Below are positions 1 through 9,885 of a DNA stretch of 64,000 bases, one piece after another. The DNA comes from Litorilituus lipolyticus (lineage in GTDB: Bacteria; Pseudomonadota; Gammaproteobacteria; Enterobacterales; Alteromonadaceae): positions 108,401-172,400 of the forward strand of contig NZ_SAWY01000019.1 of assembly GCF_006439335.1 (NCBI RefSeq), written 5' to 3'. Under the pieces are notes generated by a model. The model was not told where the DNA came from and made no database searches. It was given only the letters and a program-made list of their open reading frames with translations. The first letter of the stretch is position 1, and each line of letters opens with the position of its first letter. The translations under genes and the position numbers were made by a program.

Positions 1-181
1 AAAATAATTTAATAACTAAAGTCCCCCCTATAATATCATGCTTAATTATCAATCTCATAGTTGATCAACAAAGCTTATAAAAAAACTTGATGTTAGATGA
101 AAAATTTCCAACCAATTACCTAAAATAAGGTTATGATAACTAATAACTCTATCGATAACTTTGCCTTCAGAACGTGTTTTT

Positions 182-568
182 ATGTTTAGATATATAGTAC
201 TGGCACTTAGCCTTATGACCTTACCTACAGCCATAACCCAAGCTAGTGATTATGCTTATTATGGTTTTGAGCCCGACATTGTGACTAACTATGTCGCCAC
301 TAAAAAGAAAATGGGCTACGTTCGCCTTACCGTTGAACTTATGGTAGAAAAGGGGAATAACTTAACTATTGTTGAGCATCACGCGCCATTATTACGTGAT
401 GCAATTATTGATATTATTGGTCAGCAAGATGAAGCCAGTGTTAAATCAATGAAAGGCAGAGCCGAAATTCAATTGAAATGTGAAGAAGAAGTAAAAGATT
501 TACTGATTAAAGAAACAGGCCAACCACTGATTAAGAAATTACTGTTCACCCAATGGTTAGATAACTAA
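182..568 (+). CDS. FliL-like secreted/membrane-anchored protein, orphan
   Basis: About 128 residues. The protein opens with a hydrophobic signal or anchor segment (roughly residues 1-20, ending near TQAS), followed by a compact alpha/beta domain. The stretch around YVRLTVELMVEKGN, a middle part reading LLRDAIIDIIG, and the C-terminal LLFTQWLD resemble the FliL family, which supports the flagellar stator. Here the gene stands alone, with no flagellar genes nearby, so a FliL-like paralogue acting elsewhere is as likely as a motor part. The ATG at 182 is preferred over the in-frame TTG at 161; neither has a good ribosome-binding site. The family call is moderate and the role is unknown. Confidence 0.7.
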   Translation: MFRYIVLALSLMTLPTAITQASDYAYYGFEPDIVTNYVATKKKMGYVRLTVELMVEKGNNLTIVEHHAPLLRDAIIDIIGQQDEASVKSMKGRAEIQLKCEEEVKDLLIKETGQPLIKKLLFTQWLDN

Positions 569-617
569 TTAACCTTAATCACACCTTTCAATCCCAGCAA
601 ACAAAAGCATAAACAAA

Positions 618-652
618 AAGTTCTCTGAAGATCAAAGGCCTTCAGAGAACTT
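618..652 (-). terminator. Rho-independent terminator of the small membrane protein gene
   Basis: Perfect 13-bp inverted repeat (618-630 and 640-652) with a 9-nt loop. On the minus strand the stem is followed by a T-rich run (TTTTGTTT), so it fits termination of the gene at 676-903. It may also act on the FliL-like gene ending at 568. Confidence 0.8.
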
Positions 653-675
653 ATACATCTATTCCACAGGTTTAA

Positions 676-903
676 TTAACTGATTGTGGTGTAATCTTTT
701 CCTTTAACGGCCTGATACACCATTCGCTCATTTGGCTTTATCATTGTTTTTTTCATTTTCACCGCAACTAAAGCAATTGCAGTAAAACTAATAAATAACA
801 ACAGCATAATTGGCAACATTACCATAAGCAACGCCACGGAAAATAGGCCTAGTATTACATCTTTAACTTTTACCATATGCATAGTTACTGATTTAGAAAA
901 CAT
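676..903 (-). CDS. Small hydrophobic membrane protein, unknown function
   Basis: 75 residues with one long hydrophobic stretch (about residues 13-48, enough for one or two membrane helices), then a basic, polar tail (KMKKTMIKPNERMVYQ). An excellent Shine-Dalgarno (AAGGAGAAGG) sits just upstream of the ATG at 903, and a strong terminator follows the stop, so this is a real monocistronic gene. I do not recognise the family. A cytoplasmic C-terminal tail would follow the positive-inside rule. Confidence 0.7.
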   Translation of the reverse strand: MFSKSVTMHMVKVKDVILGLFSVALLMVMLPIMLLLFISFTAIALVAVKMKKTMIKPNERMVYQAVKGKDYTTIS

Positions 904-1069
904 ACCCTTCTCCTTAACTTAAATACACTCCAAACGAGAGTCATATAACTAGTACTTCTTCATTTTTCATCTAATGTAGACTTACTAGTTACTTTGTTAT
1001 TTCATAATAGAGTCATATGCAATGAAGTGTTGTTATCATTATCAGTAAATACGTAACAGTATGTATTAG

Positions 1070-2305
1070 CTAGTCACTTTGCAATGCATCTATCGGATCA
1101 AGTTTAGAAGCTTTAATTGCAGGATAAACCCCAAAAACTAGGCCAACTAATGCACAAATACTAAATGAAAGTATTATCGCCGTTAAAGACCAAGAGACAG
1201 CCCATTGAGAGTAAATAGAAATTAACTCTGACAACAAAATACCAAAGAACACGCCCAAAATACCGCCTAAAATAGAGATGGTAAAACTCTCCGCGATAAA
1301 CTGTTGCTGAATATCTTTTTGCGTTGCGCCTATGGCACGTAATAGACCAATTTCTTTGGTTCTCTCTAACACGGTTGCAAGCATAATATTCATAATGCCT
1401 ATACCACCAACAAGCAATGAAATACCGGCGACACAAGACATGACTATATTAAAAATTTGCTGAGTTTGCTTTTGCTGTGCAAGTAAAGCTGCTGGTATAA
1501 CAATGTCATAATCATCTACTTCATTGTGTCTACGTTTAAGTAAATGACTAACCGCTTTAGCAGCTTCAATAGGATCTATTTTACCATCTAGCTTCAGCCT
1601 TAAACTGTCAATCTCACTTGTTAATGCTTTACTTGGAAACTTATGCAAAGCGGTATTAAGTGGAATAAAGACTTTATGCTGATCTCCACCTAATTTAATT
1701 CCTTGAAACTCTTCTTTCTTTAAAAATGGTGCTTGTAAAACGCCAACCACTTTAAACCAAATATGGTTGATCTTTACGTTGTTACCCAGTGCATCACCTA
1801 AAGGAAATAACTGCTTCGCCGTGCTTGAGCCTAATAGTACCACCTGCGAAAATTCAACATTATCTTGTTCGTTGAGAAGTCGGCCTTGATCTAAAGTGAA
1901 TTTTGATAAAGCAAAAAAGCTTGAACTTACACCTAAGGCTTCACCGTCACTTTTACCCTTAGCACTAAAAATACTGTAGGTGTCTACCACTTTTTGTGCA
2001 CTAAAAGATTCAACAAACGGTAAAGACTGTACGCTTATTTCGCCATCTCTAATGGTTAAACCCGATGAGTGTTTTCTTTGCTCTTTTAGCTCTTTCTCTT
2101 CAAACTCTTTGCCGTTAACAATTAAGTTATGTAAGCCCATAGTGTCTATCATTTTCAGAGCTTCTCGTTCAGCTCCTTCACCAATATTCAGCATAGCGAT
2201 TACTGCACCAACACCAAAGATCATTCCTAGTAAGGTTAATAAAGTACGTAACTTGTGTTGAGCTAGCTCAGCGAATGTATCTTTAAAAATTTCAATTTTA
2301 TCCAC
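1070..2305 (-). CDS. MacB/FtsX-type ABC transporter permease
   Basis: 411 residues with the MacB layout: one N-terminal membrane helix (about 17-40, sequence LLTLLGMIFGVGAVIAML), a large periplasmic domain (about 45-280) and three C-terminal helices. The FtsX motif LERTKEIGLLRAIGA lies between helices 2 and 3. Such permeases do not move substrate through the membrane; they use ATP hydrolysis to drive periplasmic conformational change with a HlyD-like adaptor and usually a TolC channel. The start is GTG at 2305, immediately after the stop of the upstream adaptor, with AGGAGC as ribosome-binding site. Last gene of a five-gene minus-strand operon (6168 to 1070). No outer-membrane channel gene is present in the window. 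The substrate is unknown. Confidence 0.9.
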   Translation of the reverse strand: MDKIEIFKDTFAELAQHKLRTLLTLLGMIFGVGAVIAMLNIGEGAEREALKMIDTMGLHNLIVNGKEFEEKELKEQRKHSSGLTIRDGEISVQSLPFVESFSAQKVVDTYSIFSAKGKSDGEALGVSSSFFALSKFTLDQGRLLNEQDNVEFSQVVLLGSSTAKQLFPLGDALGNNVKINHIWFKVVGVLQAPFLKKEEFQGIKLGGDQHKVFIPLNTALHKFPSKALTSEIDSLRLKLDGKIDPIEAAKAVSHLLKRRHNEVDDYDIVIPAALLAQQKQTQQIFNIVMSCVAGISLLVGGIGIMNIMLATVLERTKEIGLLRAIGATQKDIQQQFIAESFTISILGGILGVFFGILLSELISIYSQWAVSWSLTAIILSFSICALVGLVFGVYPAIKASKLDPIDALQSD

Positions 2306-3487
2306 TTAACTTTGCTCCTGATCGGTTAACGAAATGTGCTGTCCTGCACTGATCCCTGATATGACTTCGACATGACTTAAATTGGCTTTACCTAACTCAA
2401 CCTCTGCTTGAGTAAAATCTTTACCATTATACAAATAAACAAAGGAACGATTATCTTTAGTAAACACGGATTGTAACGGTACTATTAACTTCGGTTGTGC
2501 TTCTTCAACAACAATATGAGCCTGTAACTTACGACCAGGAACAAACAATTGCGTATTTTGCTCATCAAGACTTACTTCAATTTCGAAATACTTTTGTGGA
2601 TCACCGCGTTTAATAGATTTTGGAAACGGCGCTACAGAACTAATACGGCCAGAAAAAGGTTTATCGACGTGGGCAAACAGCTGCAAATTCACCTTTTTAT
2701 CAACAACTAAGCCTACAGCTTCACTTTCAATGACAAACAGCTTAGCCTTCATTTCATTAATATCAGGTAATTCGGCAATTTTTTGTCCTGGCCAAATACT
2801 CTGTCCAGCCCGTGGTTTTTCCCCTCGCCAATTCGCCTTATAAGCAAGTAAACCATCATGAGGCGCTTTAATTTCAAGCTTCTCTAAGCTCTCACTTAAT
2901 TGTGCTAACTTACTTTGCTTTTGCTGTTGCTTCATCTCTAATAAGCTCATATCCCCCATAGAGCTTTCATTAAAGCTATCGCTTTTCCAGTGTAAGTAAT
3001 CTTGTTTAACACCTAGGTAAGCGGTATTTTGCATTGAGTCAATAATTTCAAGTTTAGAGCGAATACGGATATCATCAATAGAGAACTGATCTGCAAACGC
3101 TTTTTCTTGCCCTACTACTGAAATGTCTTTATTGATGGCGTATAAATCTTTATTGAGTGAGCCAGATTTTTCCAAAATATCTTGTGCAATAATTGCCGCT
3201 TCATTTTGATTTCTTTCGCTTTCAACTTCCATGGCCTCACCATCAAAGCGAGCAATAACGTCACCTTTTTTCACCGTTGAGTATTCTGGCGCTAACCAAG
3301 CAATATTTTGTACACCACCACGAGAAACGGGTGAACTTATCACTGTTGCTTTAGCAGCAAACAATTCGCCTTTAGCAGGTATTTCTATCGCAAATGACTG
3401 CTCTTGAACTTGGTAAAGCATAGTGGGCTTTTGTTCTTCACAGGCAATGGATAAAAGCGCTAAAGATATGATAATTAACTTTTTCAT
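2306..3487 (-). CDS. HlyD-family periplasmic adaptor 3, putative lipoprotein
   Basis: 393 residues. The N-terminus is a short signal peptide ending in LLSIAC with Glu-Glu after the Cys, a weak lipobox. Next come a biotinyl-lipoyl-like half, an alpha-helical hairpin (about 75-210, rich in Lys, Gln and Glu), the second lipoyl half (HDGLLAYKANWRGEKP) and beta-barrel/membrane-proximal domains. The GEKP element is shared in degenerate form with the two adaptors upstream, so the three look like paralogues. The start overlaps the previous gene by four bases (ATGA) and has a GGAGG site, which implies translational coupling. Function by family: links the ABC permease to an outer-membrane duct. Confidence 0.87.
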   Translation of the reverse strand: MKKLIIISLALLSIACEEQKPTMLYQVQEQSFAIEIPAKGELFAAKATVISSPVSRGGVQNIAWLAPEYSTVKKGDVIARFDGEAMEVESERNQNEAAIIAQDILEKSGSLNKDLYAINKDISVVGQEKAFADQFSIDDIRIRSKLEIIDSMQNTAYLGVKQDYLHWKSDSFNESSMGDMSLLEMKQQQKQSKLAQLSESLEKLEIKAPHDGLLAYKANWRGEKPRAGQSIWPGQKIAELPDINEMKAKLFVIESEAVGLVVDKKVNLQLFAHVDKPFSGRISSVAPFPKSIKRGDPQKYFEIEVSLDEQNTQLFVPGRKLQAHIVVEEAQPKLIVPLQSVFTKDNRSFVYLYNGKDFTQAEVELGKANLSHVEVISGISAGQHISLTDQEQS

Positions 3488-4548
3488 TTAGCCGCCTCCG
3501 CAAGTAATTCATCGCTCGCTGTATTTAGTTTTTCATTGCTTTGATTAACGACGGCTAAAACATCACCTTGCTCAACAACAACTTCAACACGGGCTGTCAT
3601 GCCAGGCCTCATGGTTTCGGTATCAATTTCATCAAAGTTGATAATGACATCAAGTACTCTGCGCTTATCTTGAAACGATTTATCACGAAACACTCTACCA
3701 AGACTGGCCACTCGCCCTTGAGTCACTAGCTCTTGTGTGCCATCTAAGGTAATTTTTACTTTTTGACCAACCTTGATTTTACCGCTATCGGGTTCTTCTA
3801 TTTGAGCTTTAACTTGCATTTTCTCGCGAACAGCTAGCTCAATGATAGGTTGACCAAACTGCACACTTTCTCCAACGGCTGGTTTTTCACCTTGCCAATC
3901 CGCTTTATAAATCACCATGCCATCCATAGGCGCTTTCACTTTTAATCGTTCAATATCTCTCTTGAAGTTATTCACTTCCGACGTTAAACGTTCAACCTTT
4001 CCTTGTGCTAATTTAAGATTTAATGCTTTATTGTCTAGTTGGTATTTCAATTTTTCTTTAGCTAAAAACAAATCATTCTCTGCGATGGTAAAATCGATTT
4101 CCGCTTTTTTTCTATCATTATCAGAGCGACTATTATCAACGATTTCAGCTTTGCGCTTTGCTTTTTCAAATTCCATTTCTTTTTCAGCGACTAGCAAAAT
4201 GAGTTCTTGCTCTGTTTCTACTTCTTTTATTTTTTTATTGTCTAATTCTTTCTGTGCTCGGGCTAGTTCAGCCTGTTTATCTGTCAACCTATCTGTGACT
4301 TTCTTATCATCGAATGATGCTAATAAATCACCTTTCTTAACTTCACTATTTTCAGGCATTAAGAATTTTATTTGATATTGCCACATACGAGAAATTGACG
4401 GTGGAGCGATCATCGCTGTTTTTTCAGACTCTAATTCTCCGCTGGCTGTCACAACAACTTCACTATTTTCTTTCGCACCCACATCTAACGGTTCAGTTTG
4501 ACAAGCTTGCAAAACAAGCGCGACAAGCACTATGGTTAACTTATTCAT
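3484..4548 (-). CDS. HlyD-family periplasmic adaptor 2, putative lipoprotein
   Basis: 354 residues from the ATG at 4548, chosen because it follows GGAG and gives a clean lipoprotein signal (LVLQAC). A more distal start at 4578 would place ten extra residues in front of the signal. Order: lipoyl half, a long charged coiled-coil hairpin (about 70-195, with many Lys/Glu heptads), second lipoyl half with YKADWQGEKP, then a beta-barrel domain. The C-terminal tail ends in an Ala/Glu-rich stretch. The start overlaps the end of adaptor 1 by eight bases. Second of three consecutive adaptors in this ABC operon. Confidence 0.87.
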   Translation of the reverse strand: MNKLTIVLVALVLQACQTEPLDVGAKENSEVVVTASGELESEKTAMIAPPSISRMWQYQIKFLMPENSEVKKGDLLASFDDKKVTDRLTDKQAELARAQKELDNKKIKEVETEQELILLVAEKEMEFEKAKRKAEIVDNSRSDNDRKKAEIDFTIAENDLFLAKEKLKYQLDNKALNLKLAQGKVERLTSEVNNFKRDIERLKVKAPMDGMVIYKADWQGEKPAVGESVQFGQPIIELAVREKMQVKAQIEEPDSGKIKVGQKVKITLDGTQELVTQGRVASLGRVFRDKSFQDKRRVLDVIINFDEIDTETMRPGMTARVEVVVEQGDVLAVVNQSNEKLNTASDELLAEAAK

Positions 4549-5500
4549 CGGCTGCTCCTGCAAATTCAAGTTGTGCACTCATCCCTGGTAAAAGTGTCAT
4601 ATCTTTATTGGCAACAAAATTAAATACCGTTCGATAATAAACACCCTTGCCCCACTCTTTTTTCTCCTCAGGCTGTGTTGATATTTCAACTAACTGCGCC
4701 GACTGTTCAAGACTGGGAAAAGCGTCAAATGTTAGCTTAGCTGTGGTATTTAATACTAAGTTCTTATAATCAACCTCATGAACCCAAGCTTCAATAAATA
4801 AACCATTCATTGAAGGAATTTCAGCGATTTTCCATGAAGGTTGCGCGGTCATGCCAACAAATACTTTTTCACCATTCCATGGGTGATTACCATACAAAAC
4901 AGGCCCCGAACGCTGTGCTCGTAAACTCATTTTTTTCAGTTTATTCTGGTTATACTTTAATTTTCGTTGATGTTGTTCAATTTTCAATTCTTGTTTCTTT
5001 TTTGCAACAGCGGCAGTGATTTTGACTTGCTTTAAGTTTTCTATGGCTTTGCTATTTCTTACCACCGCTTTTTCAAACTCTAACTGGTTCTTTTCAAAGT
5101 CATATTTACTTAAATGTTCTACAGCTATACTGGCATCAATACGTGCTTTTTCGAGTAATAACGCCGTCTTTTTCTGCTCGTAACTTGCCTCTAATAACTG
5201 CTGACCATTGCTACTCGTTAAACGGTGTAGCTCTTCTTTTGCAGCAATTAAACTAACTTGCTCTTGCTCAATAAGGCTTTGCATTGAACCACTGTCAAAA
5301 ACAACAACTAAATCACCTTCTTTTGCGACATCACCTTCAGGTAACATCCACTGAACTTGAACACGCCAGCTATCGGTTTTGGGCGCATAAAAGGCTTGAT
5401 TTTCACTCGCTTTGATTTGGCCTGATAAGGTGAAACTAACTGGGTCTGCATGAGCCGTTGCAGCTAAAAGCAATAGCAAAATACTTAAGCGACTACGCAT
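4541..5500 (-). CDS. HlyD-family periplasmic adaptor 1
   Basis: 319 residues with a cleavable Sec signal (LLLLLAATAHA) instead of a lipobox. It has the lipoyl-hairpin-lipoyl plan: an N-terminal half to about 70, a Lys-rich coiled coil (about 75-185), the second half containing YGNHPWNGEKV, and a C-terminal beta-rich region. It is shorter than typical MacA (about 370 residues). The reading frame starts inside the last codons of the ATPase gene (16-base overlap), so the two are translationally coupled. As the only soluble adaptor of the three, it may play a different part in the assembly; that is inference. Confidence 0.85.
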   Translation of the reverse strand: MRSRLSILLLLLAATAHADPVSFTLSGQIKASENQAFYAPKTDSWRVQVQWMLPEGDVAKEGDLVVVFDSGSMQSLIEQEQVSLIAAKEELHRLTSSNGQQLLEASYEQKKTALLLEKARIDASIAVEHLSKYDFEKNQLEFEKAVVRNSKAIENLKQVKITAAVAKKKQELKIEQHQRKLKYNQNKLKKMSLRAQRSGPVLYGNHPWNGEKVFVGMTAQPSWKIAEIPSMNGLFIEAWVHEVDYKNLVLNTTAKLTFDAFPSLEQSAQLVEISTQPEEKKEWGKGVYYRTVFNFVANKDMTLLPGMSAQLEFAGAADE

Positions 5501-6168
5501 AATTTCTCCTCAATAATTTTGCCATCTTTCATACGAATGATACGGTCAGCATAAGCGGCGATATCTTCTTCGTGGGTCACCATCACAATCGTTTGACCTT
5601 GTTGATGCAATTCGCACAGCAAATCCATAATTTCGTAAGAAGTTTTACTATCGAGGTTACCAGTAGGTTCATCGGCAAAAATGACTTTCGGGTTGTTCAC
5701 TAATGCTCTTGCAATCGCAACGCGTTGTCGCTGCCCCCCTGACATTTCAAAGGGTTTATGATGGCCACGTTCAGCTAAGCCGACTTTCGCCAACATTGCT
5801 TTACCGCGCTCTTGTGCTTCTTCGGTCGGTACATTGCTATAACGCAATGGTAGAGCAACATTTTGTACCGCCGAAAGTCGTGGCAATAAATGGAAGGTCT
5901 GAAAGATAAAACCTATCTTTTCATTACGTATTCTTGACAAGCTTTCATCATCAATATCTTTAACTGAGGCACCAGAGAGCAAGTATTCCCCAGTAGTTGG
6001 AGTATCTAAACAACCAAGAATATTCATTAACGTTGATTTGCCAGAGCCTGACGTGCCCATGATGGCAACAAATTCATTTTCTTTAATTTCTAACGAAACA
6101 TTAGCGAGGGCGTTTACTGTAATGTCACCTGTACCATAAGTACGGGTGATATTCTTAATCCTTATCAC
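5485..6168 (-). CDS. ABC transporter ATP-binding protein (MacB/LolD type)
   Basis: 227 residues, a complete nucleotide-binding domain: Walker [10 protein letters not shown] (38-46), Q-loop Gln90, signature MSGGQRQRV (142-150), Walker [13 protein letters not shown] (from 162) and a switch His (VTHE). The ADEPTGNLD wording is typical of the LolD/MacB/FtsE group that pairs with FtsX-type permeases. The start codon is GTG with GGGAAGA upstream. First gene of the operon ATPase - adaptor - adaptor - adaptor - permease. In MacB itself ATPase and permease are fused; here they are separate and lie at opposite ends of the operon. Confidence 0.93.
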   Translation of the reverse strand: MIRIKNITRTYGTGDITVNALANVSLEIKENEFVAIMGTSGSGKSTLMNILGCLDTPTTGEYLLSGASVKDIDDESLSRIRNEKIGFIFQTFHLLPRLSAVQNVALPLRYSNVPTEEAQERGKAMLAKVGLAERGHHKPFEMSGGQRQRVAIARALVNNPKVIFADEPTGNLDSKTSYEIMDLLCELHQQGQTIVMVTHEEDIAAYADRIIRMKDGKIIEEKLCVVA

Positions 6169-6259
6169 TTAATCTTCCCTTTTTTAACAATTTAATCGGC
6201 GTATTGAACCATATGAAAAGCACAATATAAAACCTTGAATGTAACAAATTGTATATTGT

Positions 6260-7147
6260 CTATTTTTTGGCAGTTTTCACTAAAAGTACAGCAAATATGC
6301 AACCGGACAACAAACCGAGCAAATGTGCGGTATTAGCCATATTAACAGGGAGTAACTCAGCAAAACCAAGTAACAACCAAAAAAGCATAAAGCCAATAAT
6401 AGGCTTTGAAATCGTTAAGCCACGCTCAGGCGCCAAATAGCCAACCCACCAAACAAAGCCAACTAAGCCATAAACCACACCTGAAAGGCCACCAAAATTT
6501 GGTCCCGAAACTAAAAACTGGCCGAGATTAGAGACAATAGCAGTTATCAGCAATAAGTTAATTAATGTCCCTTTTCCTAAGGTTTTTTCAATACTGCCGC
6601 CTAGTTGCCACCACCACATGGTATTAAAAACAATATGTAACCAAGAAAAATGAAAAAAAGCAGGGCCAAGTAATCTGAATGGCTCTTGTAAAAAGCCATC
6701 AATTGAAAGGTGGTTATAAAATTTTAATGTTGAAAATAAGCTTTCTGCCCATCCTAATAAACTGCCAATAAAAACCAACCAGCAAAAAGCAAAGACAATC
6801 AGGGTAACAATTCCCGCATGGGCAAGAAAGTTCTCTTTAAAGGCTTTTAATAAGGTCAGATCATCACGAGAAACCTTCACGGTTTCACCATGTTGCCAAG
6901 CCGCTTGTTGATATTTACTGTGATAAGGTTGCTTAATAAAAGCCTCAAATTCAGCTTTAGCTTGTGCCAAATGATTTTGGTCACAGTAAATAATATAGTT
7001 TTGCTGCTGAGTCACTACTTCAGTTTCAATGCTCAACGTAGCAAGGTAATTGGCAAATAATAGTGCAAGATTATGATCTTGCAGCTGCACTAACGCTTGC
7101 AATAAACAATTGTTTTTCTCTATGGTATTGCCTGCGTTGTCAATCAT
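6260..7147 (-). CDS. glpG: Rhomboid intramembrane serine protease GlpG
   Basis: 295 residues. The N-terminal soluble domain (about 1-90) is followed by six membrane helices. The catalytic pair is visible: Ser222 in GGLSG and His275 in TAHLLGLLSG, 53 residues apart as in E. coli GlpG (Ser201/His254). His171 and Asn175 (HIVFN) correspond to the oxyanion residues His150/Asn154. It cleaves within membrane helices of substrate proteins in the inner membrane. Its ATG overlaps the stop codon of glpE by one base, so the two are co-translated. It is the classical GlpG type, not the rhombosortase expected to process GlyGly-CTERM proteins. Confidence 0.95.
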   Translation of the reverse strand: MIDNAGNTIEKNNCLLQALVQLQDHNLALLFANYLATLSIETEVVTQQQNYIIYCDQNHLAQAKAEFEAFIKQPYHSKYQQAAWQHGETVKVSRDDLTLLKAFKENFLAHAGIVTLIVFAFCWLVFIGSLLGWAESLFSTLKFYNHLSIDGFLQEPFRLLGPAFFHFSWLHIVFNTMWWWQLGGSIEKTLGKGTLINLLLITAIVSNLGQFLVSGPNFGGLSGVVYGLVGFVWWVGYLAPERGLTISKPIIGFMLFWLLLGFAELLPVNMANTAHLLGLLSGCIFAVLLVKTAKK

Positions 7148-7479
7148 TAGCGGGCAATGACATCAGGGTATTGGGTTTGCCATTGTGTAAAACCACCATC
7201 AAGTGAATACACTTCGGTGAAATCTTGGCTAATTAAATACTGAGCAGCTTGGATGCTTGAAATACCGTGGTAACAGCAAACCACCACTGGCTGGTCTAAA
7301 TCAGCCTCTCTAACAAAGTCAGTAATATTTTCATTGGTTAAATGGCTGGCTTGTTGAATATGACCATTAGCAAAAGAGGTCGCATCACGAATATCCACTA
7401 CTTTATGACTGCCAGCTGCAAGTAAATCATGTAACTCTGACACCGACATATGTTTCACTGTATTTGAATTATCTGACAC
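7147..7479 (-). CDS. glpE: Thiosulfate sulfurtransferase GlpE (rhodanese)
   Basis: 110 residues, the length of E. coli GlpE. Single rhodanese domain with the VVDIRDATSFANGHI entry motif and the active-site loop CYHGISS; Cys69 would carry the persulfide. Catalyses sulfur transfer from thiosulfate to cyanide or thiol acceptors such as thioredoxin in the cytoplasm. Cys68 sits directly beside the catalytic Cys. Encoded upstream of glpG, the same order as in the enterobacterial glp region, although glpD and glpR are not present here. Confidence 0.93.
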   Translation of the reverse strand: MSDNSNTVKHMSVSELHDLLAAGSHKVVDIRDATSFANGHIQQASHLTNENITDFVREADLDQPVVVCCYHGISSIQAAQYLISQDFTEVYSLDGGFTQWQTQYPDVIAR

Positions 7480-7508
7480 GAATACCTCTTTATTTCATTT
7501 AATTAACG

Positions 7509-8537
7509 TTACTTATTCCAATCTAGAATCACTTTACCTGATTGACCAGAGCGCATCACATCAAAGCCTTGCTGAAAATCATCAATACTGAAATGATGTG
7601 TGATCATTGGTGATAAATCTAACCCTGATTGGATCAGGCTTGCCATTTTATACCAAGTTTCAAACATTTCGCGACCATAAATTCCTTTAATGGTTAAACC
7701 CTTGAAGATAACTTTACTCCAATCGATCGCCATGTCATTGCCAGGAATGCCTAGCATAGCAATTTTACCGCCGTTGTTCATGTTCTCTAACATGCTAGTA
7801 AATGCCACTGGTACACCCGACATTTCAAGGCCGACATCAAAGCCTTCAGTCATGCCCAACTCATTCATCACATCAGCTAAATTCTCTTTACTGACATCAA
7901 CGGCGCGGGTAGCGCCCATAGTTTTCGCAAGATCTAAACGGTATTCATTGATATCGGTAATAACAACATGACGAGCTCCTACGTGCTTAGCAACTGCAGC
8001 CGCCATAATACCAATAGGGCCAGCGCCTGTGATCAGTACATCTTCACCGACTAAATCAAATGACAAAGCTGTATGTACGGCATTTCCAAATGGGTCAAAA
8101 ATAGCCGCTAAATCATCAGAAATTTCATCCGGTAATTTAAAAGCATTGTAAGCGGGAATGACTAGATACTCAGCGAAAGCACCCGGGCGATCGACACCTA
8201 CACCTACAGTGTTACGACATAAATGCGTTCTACCGCCACGACAGTTACGACAATGACCACAAGTAATATGCCCTTCGCCCGAAACACGATCGCCAATTTC
8301 AAAGCCTTTAACTTCTTGACCAATACCAACTACTTCGCCTGCATATTCATGGCCAACAACCATAGGAACTGGAATCGTTTTTTGCGACCACTCATCCCAG
8401 TTATAAATATGTATATCAGTACCACAGATAGCCGTCTTATTGATTTTAATTAAAATATCATTATGCCCAAGTTCGGGTTTATCTGTTTCTTGTAACCAAA
8501 TACCCACTTCAGGCTTTAATTTAACTAAAGATTTCAT
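7509..8537 (-). CDS. tdh: L-threonine 3-dehydrogenase
   Basis: 342 residues from the ATG at 8537 ([10 protein letters not shown]), matching the 341 of E. coli Tdh; a longer in-frame extension to 8615 runs into the kbl gene and is rejected. Medium-chain zinc alcohol dehydrogenase: catalytic zinc ligands Cys38 and His63-Glu64 (GHEYAGEV), structural zinc Cys93, Cys96, Cys99, Cys107, and the NAD-binding GAGPIG motif. It oxidises L-threonine to 2-amino-3-ketobutyrate, which Kbl cleaves. Lies 28 bases downstream of kbl in one operon. Confidence 0.96.
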   Translation of the reverse strand: MKSLVKLKPEVGIWLQETDKPELGHNDILIKINKTAICGTDIHIYNWDEWSQKTIPVPMVVGHEYAGEVVGIGQEVKGFEIGDRVSGEGHITCGHCRNCRGGRTHLCRNTVGVGVDRPGAFAEYLVIPAYNAFKLPDEISDDLAAIFDPFGNAVHTALSFDLVGEDVLITGAGPIGIMAAAVAKHVGARHVVITDINEYRLDLAKTMGATRAVDVSKENLADVMNELGMTEGFDVGLEMSGVPVAFTSMLENMNNGGKIAMLGIPGNDMAIDWSKVIFKGLTIKGIYGREMFETWYKMASLIQSGLDLSPMITHHFSIDDFQQGFDVMRSGQSGKVILDWNK

Positions 8538-8565
8538 AATATTTTTCTCTATAAATAGCGCAAAC

Positions 8566-9780
8566 TTAGGCTGAAATAATGCCCATTTCTTTACCAATAC
8601 GTGTGAACGCATCAATGGCTTTGTCTAATTGCTCTCTAGTATGGGCAGCAGAAATTTGCGTACGAATACGTGCTTGGCCTTTAGGTACTACTGGGAAAGA
8701 GAAACCGATAACATAAATGCCTTCAGCTAATAATCTATCAGCCATGTCGCTAGCCACTTGGGCATCACCTAACATAACTGGCACAATAGCGTGGTCTGCA
8801 CCAGCACAAGTAAAGCCTGCTGCTTCCATATTTTTTCTAAAGTATGCGGCATTATCTTTTAGCGTGGCACGTAATTGATCACCATCAGCGAGTAATTCAA
8901 GTACTTTTAATGAGGCGTTCACAATTGCCGGAGCTAATGAATTTGAAAATAAATAAGGGCGTGAACGTTGACGTAACCATTCAACCACCTCTTTTTTACC
9001 TGAGGTATATCCACCTGATGCGCCGCCCATCGCTTTACCTAACGTACCAGTGATAATATCTACGCGATCCATTACCTCACAATATTCATGGCTACCTCGA
9101 CCTTGTTCACCAACAAAGCCCACGGCATGTGAATCATCGACCATGACCATAGCATTATATTTATCAGCAAGATCACATACACCTTTTAGGTTAGCAATAA
9201 CGCCATCCATTGAAAAAACACCATCGGTAGCAATTAATTTAAAGCGTGCGCCTGCTTCATCTGCTTCTTTCAAACATTGCTCTAATGCTGCCATATCGTT
9301 GTTAGCATAACGAAAGCGCTTAGCTTTACATAAACGAACGCCATCAATAATTGACGCATGGTTTAATGCATCACTAATAATGGCATCTTCAGGCCCTAAA
9401 ATGGTTTCAAATAAACCGGCATTGGCATCAAAACACGAAGAGTAAAGAATAGTGTCTTCCATACCCAAGAATTTACTGATGCCTTGCTCTAATGCTTTAT
9501 GAATATCTTGCGTACCACAAATAAAGCGAACTGACGCCATACCAAAACCGTGCTCATCTAAACCCGCTTTTGCCGCCGAGATAAGCTCAGGATGATTGGC
9601 TAAGCCTAAATAGTTATTAGCACAAAAGTTAACCACTTGCTCACCTGTTGTTACGGCAATTTTTGCTTGTTGTGCTGTGGTGATTATACGCTCGGCTTTA
9701 TATAAACCATCTGCTTTAACTTGATCAATTTGCTCAGTTAAGTGTGAAAAAAAGCCTTGTTTAGATACAGAACCAGTCAT
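8566..9780 (-). CDS. kbl: Glycine C-acetyltransferase (2-amino-3-ketobutyrate CoA ligase)
   Basis: 404 residues; E. coli Kbl has 398. Fold-type I PLP enzyme of the alpha-oxoamine synthase family. The PLP lysine is Lys249 in [10 protein letters not shown], and the phosphate and ring pocket are seen in VDDSHAVGF. It converts 2-amino-3-ketobutyrate plus CoA to glycine plus acetyl-CoA, the second step of threonine degradation. Start ATG at 9780 with AAGGAATT as ribosome-binding site. Head gene of kbl-tdh, divergent from an Lrp-type regulator at 9928. Confidence 0.96.
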   Translation of the reverse strand: MTGSVSKQGFFSHLTEQIDQVKADGLYKAERIITTAQQAKIAVTTGEQVVNFCANNYLGLANHPELISAAKAGLDEHGFGMASVRFICGTQDIHKALEQGISKFLGMEDTILYSSCFDANAGLFETILGPEDAIISDALNHASIIDGVRLCKAKRFRYANNDMAALEQCLKEADEAGARFKLIATDGVFSMDGVIANLKGVCDLADKYNAMVMVDDSHAVGFVGEQGRGSHEYCEVMDRVDIITGTLGKAMGGASGGYTSGKKEVVEWLRQRSRPYLFSNSLAPAIVNASLKVLELLADGDQLRATLKDNAAYFRKNMEAAGFTCAGADHAIVPVMLGDAQVASDMADRLLAEGIYVIGFSFPVVPKGQARIRTQISAAHTREQLDKAIDAFTRIGKEMGIISA

Positions 9781-9885
9781 GTGAATTCCTTAAAATTAGT
9801 GTGCTTCAATAAGCCTATTATCAACGTAGACCCTATAACATTAAAAGTGACACTACTTGTTGATTTAACCTTTTTTATAGTTAAA

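Noticed and set aside
1025..1043. Fur-box-like sequence upstream of the small membrane protein gene
   Set aside because: Only about 12 of 19 positions match, expected by chance in AT-rich DNA.
1161..1436. Minus-strand reading frame inside the ABC permease gene
   Set aside because: Wrong frame of a clearly conserved permease; composition is unlike a protein (many Arg/Tyr/Cys) and there is no ribosome-binding site.
3917..4375. Plus-strand 152-codon frame opposite adaptor 2
   Set aside because: Ser/Phe-rich antisense of a Lys/Glu coiled coil, a typical shadow frame.
6260..7147. Idea that this rhomboid processes the GlyGly-CTERM protein at 10606
   Set aside because: The sequence is the classical GlpG type with the N-terminal domain; rhombosortases are a different, shorter subgroup. 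No functional link claimed.
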